Positions 1 through 8,245 of a stretch of DNA of 64,000 bases are shown in pieces (position 1 is the first letter of the stretch; each line of letters begins with the position of its first letter). This stretch comes from Bacteroidales bacterium WCE2004. GTDB taxonomy: Bacteria > Bacteroidota > Bacteroidia > Bacteroidales > UBA932. The stretch lies in the NCBI GenBank assembly GCA_900167895.1, contig FUZR01000005.1, positions 62,001 through 126,000 of the forward strand. The letters run 5' to 3'. The notes beneath the pieces are model-generated. The model searched no databases. It was not told where the DNA came from and saw only the letters and a program-made list of their open reading frames with translations. The translations under genes and the position numbers were made by a program.

Positions 1-849
1 AAGGCAGAAATAGATTCTCTTTATCGAGCAAAGACCATCGACGAAACGTATTACCGATATCTTTCCCACCGCTTCTTCCCGAAGGAACGTATAGCGCCGG
101 ACGCGCTGGTCCGATCAGACAGTTTGATGCGTTTTGTCTCAAATTATTATGAAGTCCTGCATAACAATAATGTAAATATCTTCATTGGGGACAACACGCA
201 GAAAGCTTTCAATGCAATTGCGCGTGACACCACATATGGCCCCCTGGCCCGGAAAGGGATGTTGAAACATCTGCTTATTAATAAAATACTGACCGATGAG
301 TCTGGTTATGTGCATTATCCGAAGGAACTCAAGGCCCGGTATATCAATAAATACACGGAGATTACGGGTGATTCGACGGTGGTCCAACAGATCCGGAAAA
401 ACGACGTTTCGATCGCTTCCCTGAAGTCCGTCCTGCCGCTCGAGCGCGTGGACGGCGAAAAAACCGGCCTGGAGAAACTCCTGGAGCGTTATCGGGGGAA
501 AGTGGTCTACGTGGATTTCTGGGCATCGTGGTGCGGACCCTGCGTGGGACAATTCCCTGCAGCCCGGGAGCTGCATAAGCGGATGGCCGGGAAAGACGTC
601 GTGTATATTTTCATTTCGAGCGACACGAGCCGGAAGAGTTGGCAGGAAGTGGTCAGGAAGCATTCCGATCTCCTGGCCGGATCCTACCGGATCCTGGATG
701 TCGACGCCGACTTCCTGAAAGAAATCCGCCTGGAGAGGATACCTCGTTACCTGATCTATGGGCGGGACGGCAAGCTCGTGGACCTGGACGCTCCCCGGCC
801 GACCGATAAGGAGATTGACGAGACGTTGATGGCGGCCTTGAACAGGTAA
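1..849 (+). CDS. Thioredoxin-like (TlpA/ResA type) protein, 5' end outside window
   Basis: The reading frame is open from the first base, so the true start and any signal peptide lie upstream. An internal ATG at 127 is probably not the start. The C-terminal half is a thioredoxin fold: the strand ending VDFWASWCGPC puts a WCGPC active site at 529-543, and RIPRYLIYGRDGKLV near the end supplies the cis-proline loop. The part before it (about 140 residues) resembles the helical N-terminal region of Bacteroidota TlpA-like proteins but has no motif I can name. Such proteins are usually exported disulfide reductases attached to the inner membrane. The substrate is unknown. Confidence 0.85.
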   Translation, partial: KAEIDSLYRAKTIDETYYRYLSHRFFPKERIAPDALVRSDSLMRFVSNYYEVLHNNNVNIFIGDNTQKAFNAIARDTTYGPLARKGMLKHLLINKILTDESGYVHYPKELKARYINKYTEITGDSTVVQQIRKNDVSIASLKSVLPLERVDGEKTGLEKLLERYRGKVVYVDFWASWCGPCVGQFPAARELHKRMAGKDVVYIFISSDTSRKSWQEVVRKHSDLLAGSYRILDVDADFLKEIRLERIPRYLIYGRDGKLVDLDAPRPTDKEIDETLMAALNR

Positions 850-852
850 CCG

Positions 853-883
853 TTGGAATAGTGCGGGGGAATGTGTAACTTTG
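853..883 (+). promoter_or_regulatory. Bacteroidota-type promoter for the gene at 888
   Basis: TTGG at 853-856, then 19 bp, then TAACTTTG at 876-883, matching the -33/-7 consensus. Only 4 bp separate the -7 box from the ATG at 888, so the transcript is predicted to begin at or next to the start codon. Confidence 0.6.
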
Positions 884-887
884 CTTC

Positions 888-1475
888 ATGAGAATTCCGC
901 CATCGAAGCGCAAAATCTTGATCGGGGCCACGGCAGCTGTGCTCGTGGGCCTGATTGCGTCTCTTTTTCATCTGGATAAATTCTGGAATTTTGTCGGGGG
1001 CGTTGCCGTCATGTATGTCATTGTTTCGCTGGGGTCGTTGATCCCTTCCCGCCGCGAGCGCCGGAAGAAGGGCCTTTGGGAAGAAGACGATTTCGGCCTG
1101 TTCGAGCGTCTCTACGAGGCGCTTTCCGAGCGGACCCATGGCGGCACCGACTTGTCTGCGCTCAATGAGCATGAGAAGGTGTTCCTGACGATGGCGCAGC
1201 TGGAGGAGAACATCGGATTCTTCTCCGAGTATTTCACCAAATTCCGTGGTGTATACAATGACCTCTTGGTCCCGTCCGCCGAGGCCGTAGGCAGCCCGGA
1301 GATCGCGGAGATCTGCAAGCGGGTGCTGGAGCTCTATGCGGGATATACGGGGACGGAGGAAGGGCTGGACGATCTGTTCGAGGAGTGTACCGATGACTTC
1401 CATGACGTGGACGACGATCCCCTGGAGCTGTGCGCGCAATACGCGCGGGATCATAAGGAGAGCTTCAGGGAATAA
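888..1475 (+). CDS. Membrane-anchored protein with a DUF4375-like domain (tentative)
   Basis: This 195-residue protein has two N-terminal hydrophobic stretches (about residues 10-28 and 33-52), then a basic RRERRKK segment and an acidic soluble domain. The segment EHEKVFLTMAQLEENIGFF, then SEYFTKF, with a following run on ages or values of helices, resembles the DUF4375/DMP19-like pattern of an E-x-x-x-G-F-x-x-Y-F core. I regard that as a family suggestion only. A positively charged loop after the second segment suggests the domain is cytoplasmic. The gene stands alone, with its own promoter 4 bp upstream and a sigma-54 type site after its stop. Function unknown. Confidence 0.7.
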   Translation: MRIPPSKRKILIGATAAVLVGLIASLFHLDKFWNFVGGVAVMYVIVSLGSLIPSRRERRKKGLWEEDDFGLFERLYEALSERTHGGTDLSALNEHEKVFLTMAQLEENIGFFSEYFTKFRGVYNDLLVPSAEAVGSPEIAEICKRVLELYAGYTGTEEGLDDLFEECTDDFHDVDDDPLELCAQYARDHKESFRE

Positions 1476-1500
1476 TGGCAGATCCTCCCTTTCGCTGGCG

Positions 1501-1517
1501 TGGCAAGCGATTTGCAT
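1501..1517 (+). promoter_or_regulatory. Sigma-54 type (-24/-12) promoter
   Basis: TGGCAAGCGATTTGCAT has GG at 1502-1503 and GC at 1514-1515 with exactly 10 bp between them, the diagnostic spacing of an RpoN promoter (consensus TGGCAC-N5-TTGC). It lies 34 bp before the ATG of the barrel gene at 1551, placing transcription start near 1527. No Bacteroidota -7 box was found here. An almost identical site is at 2205. Confidence 0.7.
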
Positions 1518-1550
1518 CTGGGAGACAGGACAAACCTAATAATCAAAATA

Positions 1551-2147
1551 ATGAAAAAGTTTCGAATCTTTTCCCTTATGACGGCTCTCGGAATCGCCGC
1601 TTCTCTTCTGTTTGGCTCTGTTGACGCTTCTGCGCAAGGCTACCTCGGTGGCTCTCTCAGCTTCAGAAGCAGTTCTTCTTCAACCTCGAATGGTTCAAGC
1701 GCTAGCGCTACTACGTTTACCATTGCGCCCGATCTCGGGTGGTTTGTCGGAGACAAATGGGCCGTCGGTATCCGTCCTACGGTCGGATTCGGCTCGTCCA
1801 ATGCTTTTGCGGTGGGGATCAATCCGTATGCCCGGTACCAGTTCCTTGCCCTTGACAGCTTCGGTATTTGGGCCGAGGCGGATCCGATGTTCAATTACTC
1901 GAAAGCATCGGGGGTCCATTCGACGACTTACGGCGTGGAACTCATGCCCGTCCTTACGTATGAGCTGAACGACCATATTCTCCTGGAAAGCCGGCTCAAC
2001 CTGTTCTCCCTTTCCGTGATGGGGTCCCACACGGCCTCCGACGACGGCCAGGACCGGAGCATCTTCTCCGCCGGCCTGTCCGCCACCACCAAGAACATTG
2101 CCGGGTCCTTGGGAGATATAACCATCGGATTCCTCTACAGGTTCTAG
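1551..2147 (+). CDS. Small outer-membrane beta-barrel protein
   Basis: The ATG at 1551 begins a clear signal peptide (MKKFRIFSLMTALGIAASLL, cleavage near AQG around residue 29). The mature part has alternating polar/aromatic strands and ends in the aromatic pattern IGFLYRF, typical of eight-stranded outer-membrane barrels in Bacteroidota. A Ser-rich loop follows the first strand (about residues 40-58). The 198-residue length fits such porin-like or OmpX/OmpW-like barrels. It is preceded by a sigma-54 type promoter and followed by a gene with the same kind of promoter, suggesting common activation. Ligand unknown. Confidence 0.85.
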   Translation: MKKFRIFSLMTALGIAASLLFGSVDASAQGYLGGSLSFRSSSSSTSNGSSASATTFTIAPDLGWFVGDKWAVGIRPTVGFGSSNAFAVGINPYARYQFLALDSFGIWAEADPMFNYSKASGVHSTTYGVELMPVLTYELNDHILLESRLNLFSLSVMGSHTASDDGQDRSIFSAGLSATTKNIAGSLGDITIGFLYRF

Positions 2148-2204
2148 CCTGTCTTTCTGCCGGGATTGCGGAGAGGCGACCGGAATGATGACGATTCCCG
2201 CCCG

Positions 2205-2220
2205 TGGCAAGCGTTTTGCA
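2205..2220 (+). promoter_or_regulatory. Sigma-54 type (-24/-12) promoter
   Basis: TGGCAAGCGTTTTGCA has GG at 2206-2207 and GC at 2218-2219, again with 10 bp between. It differs from the site at 1501 by one base in 16. The ATG of the lipoprotein gene follows at 2249, with a purine-rich AGGGAGGGG between. Predicted start of transcription is near 2231. Confidence 0.7.
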
Positions 2221-2248
2221 ATAGGGAGGGGAAATTAAATCTTAAGAT

Positions 2249-2686
2249 ATGAAAGCTAAGAGATTCTTCCTTATCCTGCTCGCTGCGGGGATGACGTTGA
2301 CCGGATGCGGCAACAGAGTCGTCGTCTCCGGCCAGCAGGCCATCAAGTTGGATTATGATGTCCACTCCAGCCAGTGGCAGCTCAATGACGGTTACTACAG
2401 CGCCACCCTGGACGTTTCGGATATCACTCCCTCGGTGGTGAAACATGGCAAGGTGGACGTCGCCCGCCGCTATCCTGGCGAAGGCGAGGGTGGCAGCGAC
2501 GTCTGGACGCCGCTGCCCTGCATGCAGACCAATGTCGAGGACGTGGACGGGACCAGTGTCTATTTCACCACTTTCGTGGATTATGAATGGATGGAAAGGA
2601 CCGTCAACGTCTTTGTGACGGCCTCGGACCTGTACACGGGCCATGTCCCGCCGACGATGCACTTCCGGGTCTTCGTCACCAAGTAA
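2249..2686 (+). CDS. Small lipoprotein of unknown function
   Basis: A 145-residue protein starting MKAKRFFLILLAAGMTLTGC, a type II signal peptide whose lipobox LTGC makes Cys20 the lipidated residue. The mature domain is short and probably all beta, with no motif I recognise. The next residues (GNRVVVSGQ) contain no Asp at +2. It sits 101 bp after the beta-barrel gene but has its own sigma-54 type promoter, and it ends at an intrinsic terminator at 2705. Co-activation with the barrel gene suggests a shared envelope role; that is inference. Confidence 0.85.
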   Translation: MKAKRFFLILLAAGMTLTGCGNRVVVSGQQAIKLDYDVHSSQWQLNDGYYSATLDVSDITPSVVKHGKVDVARRYPGEGEGGSDVWTPLPCMQTNVEDVDGTSVYFTTFVDYEWMERTVNVFVTASDLYTGHVPPTMHFRVFVTK

Positions 2687-2704
2687 GGCCCTCCCGGAAT
2701 AAAG

Positions 2705-2745
2705 CGGTGCGGATGAGCTCTGGCTCACCCGCACCGTCTTTTTTG
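2705..2745 (+). terminator. Intrinsic terminator after the lipoprotein gene
   Basis: A 14-bp stem with one mismatch (2705-2718 with 2723-2736) and a 4-nt loop is followed by TCTTTTTT. It separates this gene from the convergent manC. Confidence 0.85.
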
Positions 2746-2754
2746 TATTTCTCT

Positions 2755-3846
2755 TTATCGGTACTCCTCGTACTCGGGCATCGCGAGCTGGGAGAGGAAG
2801 TCCTTGAGCTTCTCCTCGTCGCGCGGGCAGATCATCAGCACGTCTTCCGTGTCCACGACGATGAAGTCCTTGAGGCCGCGGACGGCCAGGAGCTTGTCGT
2901 CGCGGGTGGAGTAGACGATGTTGTCGGAGCTGTCCTTGAGCAGGCGGCGGGCCGTCCGGTTGAGGGCGTTGCCCTGGTCGTCATGGTAGGCGAGGTAGTC
3001 GTAGAGCGACTCCCAGTTTCCGATATCGGCCCAGCGGAACTCGGCGGGGTAGACCCAGGCGTTGTCCGTCTTTTCCATCACGGCGTAGTCGATCGAGGTG
3101 CGGGGCATGTCGGTGTAGATGCGCTCCAGGAAGGCTTTCTGGTTGTCGGTGTCGAGGACCTCCTGCCAGCCCTTCCAGAGGTGGGTGATCTCCGGAGCGT
3201 GTTTCTCCAGCTCCTGGCGGATGGCGTCGGCGCGCCAGACGAAGATACCGGAGTTCCAGAGGAACTCGCCGGTGTCGATGAAGACGCGCGCGAGTTCGGG
3301 ATCCGGCTTCTCGGTGAAGGTCTTGGTCTTGACGGGCTGGCCCTTTTCGGGCTTGCCCGCCATCTGGATGTAACCGAAGTTGGAATCGGCGCGGGTCGGG
3401 ATGACGCCGAGGGTGATCAGGGCGTCGGACCCGGCGGCATAGGCGAGCGCGTCCGAGAGCGTCTTGTTGAATGCGTCGTGGCGCGCGATGGCATGGTCGG
3501 AAGGCGTCACCACGCAGATGGCGTCCGGGTCGCGCTTGAGGATCACGTAGGTGGCGAAAGCGATGCAGGGCGCCGTGCTGCGGTTGTACGGCTCGAGCAG
3601 CAGGTTCTCCTCGCGCAGCTCGGGAAGGTGCGCCCGGACCTGCTCGCGGTAGCGCTCCAGGCTGACGACGAGGATGTTCTCTTCCGGGATGATGACCTTC
3701 ATGCGGTCATAGGTGCGGCGCAGGAAGGAGCGGCCCTGGATGCTGAAATCCAGGAACTGCTTGGGCATTCCGGTGCGGCTGATGGGCCAGAAGCGGGACC
3801 CGATCCCGCCGGCCATGATTATACAGTAGTGGTGGTTATTAAGCAT
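2755..3846 (-). CDS. manC: Mannose-1-phosphate guanylyltransferase
   Basis: Makes GDP-mannose from mannose 1-phosphate and GTP, the donor for mannose and GDP-sugar (fucose, rhamnose) glycans. The N-terminal nucleotidyltransferase signature IIMAGGIGSRFWPISR (residues 9-24) and GMPKQFL are intact. The metal/sugar-binding VVTPSDHAI and the FTEKPD and LWNSGIFVWRAD motifs follow, and FRWADIGNWESL lies near residue 265. At 363 residues it is the short form without the C-terminal phosphomannose isomerase domain. It overlaps the end of yraN by 8 bp and closes the minus-strand group cdaA-mutS2-yraN-manC. Confidence 0.95.
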   Translation of the reverse strand: MLNNHHYCIIMAGGIGSRFWPISRTGMPKQFLDFSIQGRSFLRRTYDRMKVIIPEENILVVSLERYREQVRAHLPELREENLLLEPYNRSTAPCIAFATYVILKRDPDAICVVTPSDHAIARHDAFNKTLSDALAYAAGSDALITLGVIPTRADSNFGYIQMAGKPEKGQPVKTKTFTEKPDPELARVFIDTGEFLWNSGIFVWRADAIRQELEKHAPEITHLWKGWQEVLDTDNQKAFLERIYTDMPRTSIDYAVMEKTDNAWVYPAEFRWADIGNWESLYDYLAYHDDQGNALNRTARRLLKDSSDNIVYSTRDDKLLAVRGLKDFIVVDTEDVLMICPRDEEKLKDFLSQLAMPEYEEYR

Positions 3847-4228
3847 AAAGTGGTATAAAGGCGTTCGGATAATACTCTATTTCAAAGTCTGCGCCAGTCC
3901 CGAAGAAAACGACGGACATCACGTCGAAAATAATCTCCAGGTCGGCGGGCAGGCCCTTCCGGTCCGCGGAGCGCAGGAAGGCGTTGGCGGCGGCGACCAT
4001 CCGCCGCTGCTTGTCGCGCCGGACGTTCTGCTCCGGCTCCGCCATCACCGGCGCCACGCGGCTCTTGACCTCCACGATGTGGAGTTCGTTGCCCAGCAGG
4101 GTAATGATGTCCAGCTCGAGGTGGCCGTTGCGCCAGTTACGCGCGAGGATGCGGTGCCCCAGGCGCGCCAGGTAGCTGCTGGCTTCCTCTTCGCCTTTCC
4201 GGCCTACGGTCGCTCTGTCGGTCCTCAT
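3839..4228 (-). CDS. yraN: YraN family (UPF0102) nuclease-like protein
   Basis: A 129-residue protein of the UPF0102 family with a restriction-endonuclease-like fold. The conserved GRKGEEEASSYLARLG helix is followed by ILARNWR and by LELDIITLLGNELHIVEVKSR, which holds the D-x(n)-E-V-K metal-binding core. The start ATG (4228-4226) overlaps the mutS2 stop as ATGA, and the end overlaps manC, so all three are probably translated from one mRNA. Family members are often near DNA-repair genes; the biological role is not settled. Confidence 0.92.
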   Translation of the reverse strand: MRTDRATVGRKGEEEASSYLARLGHRILARNWRNGHLELDIITLLGNELHIVEVKSRVAPVMAEPEQNVRRDKQRRMVAAANAFLRSADRKGLPADLEIIFDVMSVVFFGTGADFEIEYYPNAFIPLYA

Positions 4229-6690
4229 AGCTTGACGATGGTTACGCCGGTGCCGCCGTTGCGGATGTCTTCGTCGCTGACGGTCAGCCCCGGGACGGTT
4301 CGCAGATATTTCTGGATCTCCTCGCGCAGCACGCCCGTGCCCTTGCCGTGGATGATGCGCACGGTGCCGATGCCGAGCATGATGGCGTCGTCGATGTAAT
4401 GCGTGACGATGTCGAGGGCGTCGGAGAGGCGCTCGCCGCGGATGTCCAGCTCGGGCTTGAAGGCGAGCTTGCGCTCCGAGATGGCGCTGTCCACCTTCTG
4501 CTGCACGGGCGCGAAGACCTTGCGGGACACTTCGCGGAATTCGTTCGAAGAGATGCGCTCCACGCGCTCCGGCGCCATGGTGCTGGTGATGTTGCCAACG
4601 ATCACGGTCACGGCCTTGCGGTTGATCTTGGCGACCTCGCCCACGAGGCCGTTTTCCTTGATGCGGACCTTCTCTCCCACCTGGAGCGGCGCGGCCTTGA
4701 CGGGCTCCGCCGCCGCGGCCCTGGCGTCGCCCTTCTTGCGCTTCTTGAGCTGCTCGAGCTTGCGGTCGATGTATTCGTCGCGGTTCTTCTTCTCCTTGTT
4801 CTTGCGCTGCTCCAGCGCGCCCAGGAAGCCCTGCAGCTCCTGGCGCGCGGCCTTGGTCTGCTCCTTGTCGGCCTGGGCCTCGCGGATGTCGCGGATGGTC
4901 TTCTCGACCTGCTTGCCCGCGCCTTTGACGATCTTCTCGGCCTCCTGGCGGGCTTCGTCGAGGATGGCCTTCTTCTGCTTCTGGATGTCCTCCAGCTCCT
5001 TGGCGTAGCGCTCGGTGATGCCCTCCAGGGCCTTGTCGGCGTGCTTGACCTTCTGGAGCTTCTCGTCCAGGGCGCGGCGGTTGCGGGCGATCTTGCGCAG
5101 GTTGCGCTCGATGCCCACGAACTCCTCGCCGGCGCGCGCCTCGGCGTCCTTGACGATGCTCTCCGGCAGGCGCATCTTGCGCGCCAGCTCGAAGGCGAAG
5201 GAGTTGCCGGGCAGGCCGATCTCCAGCTGGAACAGCGGGGCGATCCTGGCGGCGTCGTAGAGCATGGCGCCGTTGATCACGTGCGTGTCCGCGCCGGAAG
5301 CGTAGAGCTTGAGGTTGGTGTAGTGCGTGGTGATGACGCCCCGCACGCCGCGGCGGTCGAGCTCGGCGAGGATCGCCTCGGCGATCGCGCCGCCGGCCGC
5401 GGGCTCCGTGCCCGAGCCGAACTCGTCGATGAGCACGAGCGTCCGCTCCCCGGCGTCGGCGAGCAGCTCGCGCATGTCGGAGAGGAAGGAGCTGTAGGTG
5501 CTCAGGTCGTCCTCGAGGTTCTGGTCGTCGCCGATGCTCACGGCGATGCGGTCGAAGACTGGCAGCTCGGAGCTCTCGGACGTGGGGATGAGCATGCCCC
5601 ACTGGAACATATACTGCAACAGGCCCACGGTCTTGAGACAGACGGACTTGCCGCCGGCGTTGGGGCCGGAGATGAGCAGGATGCGCTTCTGCGGCGTGAG
5701 CGTGACCGTAAGGGGGACGATGCTGCGTCCCTCGCGCGCGAGCGCCTTCTCCAACAGAGGATGGCGCGCCTTGCGCAGCGACAGGCTGCCGTCCTCCGAG
5801 ATGACGGGCATGCCGGCCACGAGGTCGAGCGCCGTCTGCGCCTTGGCCATCAGGAAATCCACCTCGCCAATGAAGGCGGCGCCTGTCAGCAGGTCGGGCA
5901 GATAGGGACGGAGGAACTCCGTGAATTCATACAGGATCTTCTGGATCTCGCGCGTCTCCTCGAAGCGGAGCTCCGCGATGTCGTTCTCCAGTTCGATGAT
6001 CTCGGCCGGCTCGACGAACGCCGTCTTGCCGGAGGCGGACACGTCGTGGACGAAGCCCTGCACTTTGCGCTTGGAGGAGGTGGCGACCGGGATCAGGTAT
6101 TTGCCGTCGCGGATGGTCACGTCGGCGTCGGCGTCCACCAGGCCGTCCTCCTGCGCCTTGCGCAGGATCGCGCCGGCCCGCTTGGAGATGGCCGCCTCCT
6201 TGCTGCGGAGGTCGCGCCGGATCTCGAAGAGGTGGTCGGAGGCGGAGTCCTTGATGTCGCCGTATTTGTCCAGGATGGTCTCGATGCGCCGCTGCACCTC
6301 CGGGAAGGAGCGCACGGGCGCGGCGAGCCGTTCCAGCTGCGGGTAGATGCCGTCCTTGATGCTGCTGAAGAAATGCAGGATGCGGCGGAGCGTGTCCGTG
6401 GCGGTCTTGAGCTTGGCGAGCGACAGGACGTCGATGCACGACCCTTCGCGCTCCAGCGCGCTCAGGAAGGGGATGGCGTCGATGTAGCCCGTGGTCGGGA
6501 AACTGTCCTCGAACATCAGGATCAGGCGCATCTCGTCCGTCAGGGCGAGCCGGCGCCGGATGATGTCGGGGTCGGTGCTGAAGGTCTCCTCGGCGACGCG
6601 CCCGGCGGCATAGTCCGTCAGGCAGCGGTCGGCGATCATCTTGCGGATCTTGTCGAACCCGAGTTTGCTCTCCAGTCTTTCGTGCGTCAT
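4225..6690 (-). CDS. mutS2: Endonuclease MutS2
   Basis: An 821-residue MutS2. It has the MutS core clamp and ATPase domains, with Walker A SGPNAGGKS near residue 345 and Walker B LVLIDEFGSGTEP near 425. A long charged coiled coil follows (about 520-680), then a C-terminal Smr nuclease domain (LDIRGERLSDAL ... VRIIHGKGTGVLR, residues about 745-821). The N-terminal mismatch-binding domain of MutS is absent, as expected. MutS2 acts on branched DNA and, in Bacillus, on collided ribosomes. The gene overlaps cdaA upstream by 4 bp and yraN downstream. Confidence 0.95.
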   Translation of the reverse strand: MTHERLESKLGFDKIRKMIADRCLTDYAAGRVAEETFSTDPDIIRRRLALTDEMRLILMFEDSFPTTGYIDAIPFLSALEREGSCIDVLSLAKLKTATDTLRRILHFFSSIKDGIYPQLERLAAPVRSFPEVQRRIETILDKYGDIKDSASDHLFEIRRDLRSKEAAISKRAGAILRKAQEDGLVDADADVTIRDGKYLIPVATSSKRKVQGFVHDVSASGKTAFVEPAEIIELENDIAELRFEETREIQKILYEFTEFLRPYLPDLLTGAAFIGEVDFLMAKAQTALDLVAGMPVISEDGSLSLRKARHPLLEKALAREGRSIVPLTVTLTPQKRILLISGPNAGGKSVCLKTVGLLQYMFQWGMLIPTSESSELPVFDRIAVSIGDDQNLEDDLSTYSSFLSDMRELLADAGERTLVLIDEFGSGTEPAAGGAIAEAILAELDRRGVRGVITTHYTNLKLYASGADTHVINGAMLYDAARIAPLFQLEIGLPGNSFAFELARKMRLPESIVKDAEARAGEEFVGIERNLRKIARNRRALDEKLQKVKHADKALEGITERYAKELEDIQKQKKAILDEARQEAEKIVKGAGKQVEKTIRDIREAQADKEQTKAARQELQGFLGALEQRKNKEKKNRDEYIDRKLEQLKKRKKGDARAAAAEPVKAAPLQVGEKVRIKENGLVGEVAKINRKAVTVIVGNITSTMAPERVERISSNEFREVSRKVFAPVQQKVDSAISERKLAFKPELDIRGERLSDALDIVTHYIDDAIMLGIGTVRIIHGKGTGVLREEIQKYLRTVPGLTVSDEDIRNGGTGVTIVKL

Positions 6691-7472
6691 TCCGTCTTCT
6701 CTCCGAGCAGCAGGTTCAGGGTGTTGATGGAGTCGATGGCCGTGATCAGGCCGCCGCGGACCAGCGAAATGCCGCCCGTCTCCTCACTCACGACCAGTAC
6801 GTCCGCATCGCATTGCTCGGAAATGCCGATGGCGGCCTTGTGCCGCATCCCGTACCGGGCGGGGAGGTCGGTGCGCTCCGTGATGGGAAGCGTGCAACGC
6901 GCGGCCACGATGCGGTTGTCGCTGATGATCATCGCCCCGTCGTGCAGGGGCGAATTCTTGAAGAAGATATTCATGATCAGGCGGCGTCCGACTTCCGCGT
7001 CGATGCGGTCGCCGGTGGCGATGATGTCGTCGAGGGAGTTCTTGCGCTGGATCAGGATGAGCGCGCCCTGCTTGAAGTTGGACATCTCGCGGCACGCTTC
7101 GGTGATCTCCTGCACGGCGCGGGTGTCCATCTGGCGGTCCCGCCAGGCGGGGAAGATCCGCTGCAGGAACGACTGCCGCTCGAGCGTGGTGCCGGCCTTG
7201 CGGCCCAGCGAGCTCAGGAAGCGGCGGATCTCCGGCTGGAAGATGATGACGAGCGCCACGGCGCCCATGTCGATCAGGGTGCCGAGCAGGGAGGAAATCA
7301 TCTTCATGCCGATGGCTTCCGCAATCACGCGGACCACGAGCACGATGATGATGGCGATGAAGATGTTGATGGCTGTGGAGCCCCTGATCCATCTGAAAAG
7401 CAGATAGATGATTGCGGCGACCAGCAGGACGTCCAGGATGTCGACCCAGGAAAAATGCAGAAAATCCAGCAT
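6687..7472 (-). CDS. cdaA: Diadenylate cyclase CdaA
   Basis: Synthesises cyclic di-AMP from two ATP. The start is set at the ATG at 7472 (MLDFLHFSWVDILDV), giving 261 residues. Three N-terminal membrane helices lie within residues 1-80. The DAC domain carries SPLHDGAMII (DGA motif) and ARYGMRHKAAIG (RHR-type motif), both needed for catalysis. CdaA usually sits beside cdaR/ybbR in Firmicutes; here it heads mutS2-yraN-manC instead. A -7 box lies 19 bp upstream, divergent from the ribosomal promoter at 7524. Confidence 0.95.
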   Translation of the reverse strand: MLDFLHFSWVDILDVLLVAAIIYLLFRWIRGSTAINIFIAIIIVLVVRVIAEAIGMKMISSLLGTLIDMGAVALVIIFQPEIRRFLSSLGRKAGTTLERQSFLQRIFPAWRDRQMDTRAVQEITEACREMSNFKQGALILIQRKNSLDDIIATGDRIDAEVGRRLIMNIFFKNSPLHDGAMIISDNRIVAARCTLPITERTDLPARYGMRHKAAIGISEQCDADVLVVSEETGGISLVRGGLITAIDSINTLNLLLGEKTE

Positions 7473-7491
7473 CTTCAAACGAATTACTTTA

Positions 7492-7521
7492 CAAAGATAG
7501 ATGAAATTCTTGGAAATCAAG
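7492..7521 (-). promoter_or_regulatory. Promoter of the cdaA-mutS2-yraN-manC group
   Basis: On the minus strand, TATCTTTG (complement of 7492-7499) is preceded by CTTG (complement of 7518-7521) at 18 bp spacing. The ATG of cdaA is 19 bp downstream. Confidence 0.6.
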
Positions 7522-7523
7522 TG

Positions 7524-7554
7524 TTTGTAATTTGAGAAAATAGTTGTATATTTG
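7524..7554 (+). promoter_or_regulatory. Promoter of the rplC ribosomal operon
   Basis: TTTG at 7524-7527, 19 bp, TATATTTG at 7547-7554: a full match to the Bacteroidota consensus. It is followed by a GC-rich start region (CAGCCCGC). A 5-bp hairpin, CCCGC 7558-7562 with GCGGG 7571-7575, lies at the very 5' end of the predicted mRNA. Confidence 0.85.
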
Positions 7555-7614
7555 CAGCCCGCAAAAATAGGCGGGAACTTATAAAGTATTTATAAACAAT
7601 TAATTAACAAACCA

Positions 7615-8241
7615 ATGCCTGGATTAATTGGAAAGAAAATCGGAATGACTTCCGTTTTCGGTGCCGACGGCAAGAACCTGCCGTGCACCGTCATCGAGGC
7701 TGGTCCGTGCGTCGTTACGCAGCTGCGTACAGTTGAGAAAGATGGTTATGCCGCTGTACAGCTTGCCTATGACGAAACCACCGAAAAGCACACCAGCGCG
7801 CCTCTCATGGGGCATTTCAAAAAGGCAGGAACCACTCCCAAGCGCAAGTTGGTCGAGTTCAAGGCCGACTTCGAGGGAGAGCTGAAACTCGGAGACACCT
7901 TCACGGTCGCCGACATCTTCACCGAGGATGTCAAGTACGTGGATGTGATCGGTACCTCTAAGGGTAAGGGTTTCCAGGGCGTTGTGCACCGTCATCATTT
8001 CGCCGGCGTCGGCGGACAGACCCACGGCCAGCACAACCGTCTGCGTCACCCCGGTTCCATGGGTGCATCCTCCTGGCCGTCCCGCGTCCTCCCCGGTATG
8101 CGTATGGCTGGCCACATGGGCAACGAGCGCGTCAAGGTCGAGAACCTGCAGGTGCTCAAGGTGCTCCCGGAGAACAATCTCATCGTCGTCAAGGGTTCCG
8201 TCCCCGGAGCCAAGGGTTCTTATGTAATTTTGGAGGCATAG
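7615..8241 (+). CDS. rplC: Ribosomal protein L3 (uL3)
   Basis: A 208-residue L3, a primary 23S rRNA binder near the peptidyl-transferase centre. [15 protein letters not shown] at the start and [30 protein letters not shown] in the central loop are diagnostic. It is the first gene of its operon: rpsJ, which normally precedes rplC in bacteria, is not here. The leader from the predicted start near 7558 is about 57 nt and A/T-rich before the ATG, without a Shine-Dalgarno. rplD follows after 4 bp. Confidence 0.98.
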   Translation: MPGLIGKKIGMTSVFGADGKNLPCTVIEAGPCVVTQLRTVEKDGYAAVQLAYDETTEKHTSAPLMGHFKKAGTTPKRKLVEFKADFEGELKLGDTFTVADIFTEDVKYVDVIGTSKGKGFQGVVHRHHFAGVGGQTHGQHNRLRHPGSMGASSWPSRVLPGMRMAGHMGNERVKVENLQVLKVLPENNLIVVKGSVPGAKGSYVILEA

Positions 8242-8245
8242 CGTT

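Noticed and set aside
2587..3858. 423-codon plus-strand frame
   Set aside because: Antisense to manC, with shadow composition and no start signal.
4348..7407. 1019-codon open frame on the plus strand
   Set aside because: Antisense to mutS2 and cdaA. It exists because of high GC third positions; composition is extreme (Leu/Gly/Asp/Val) and no family motif is visible.
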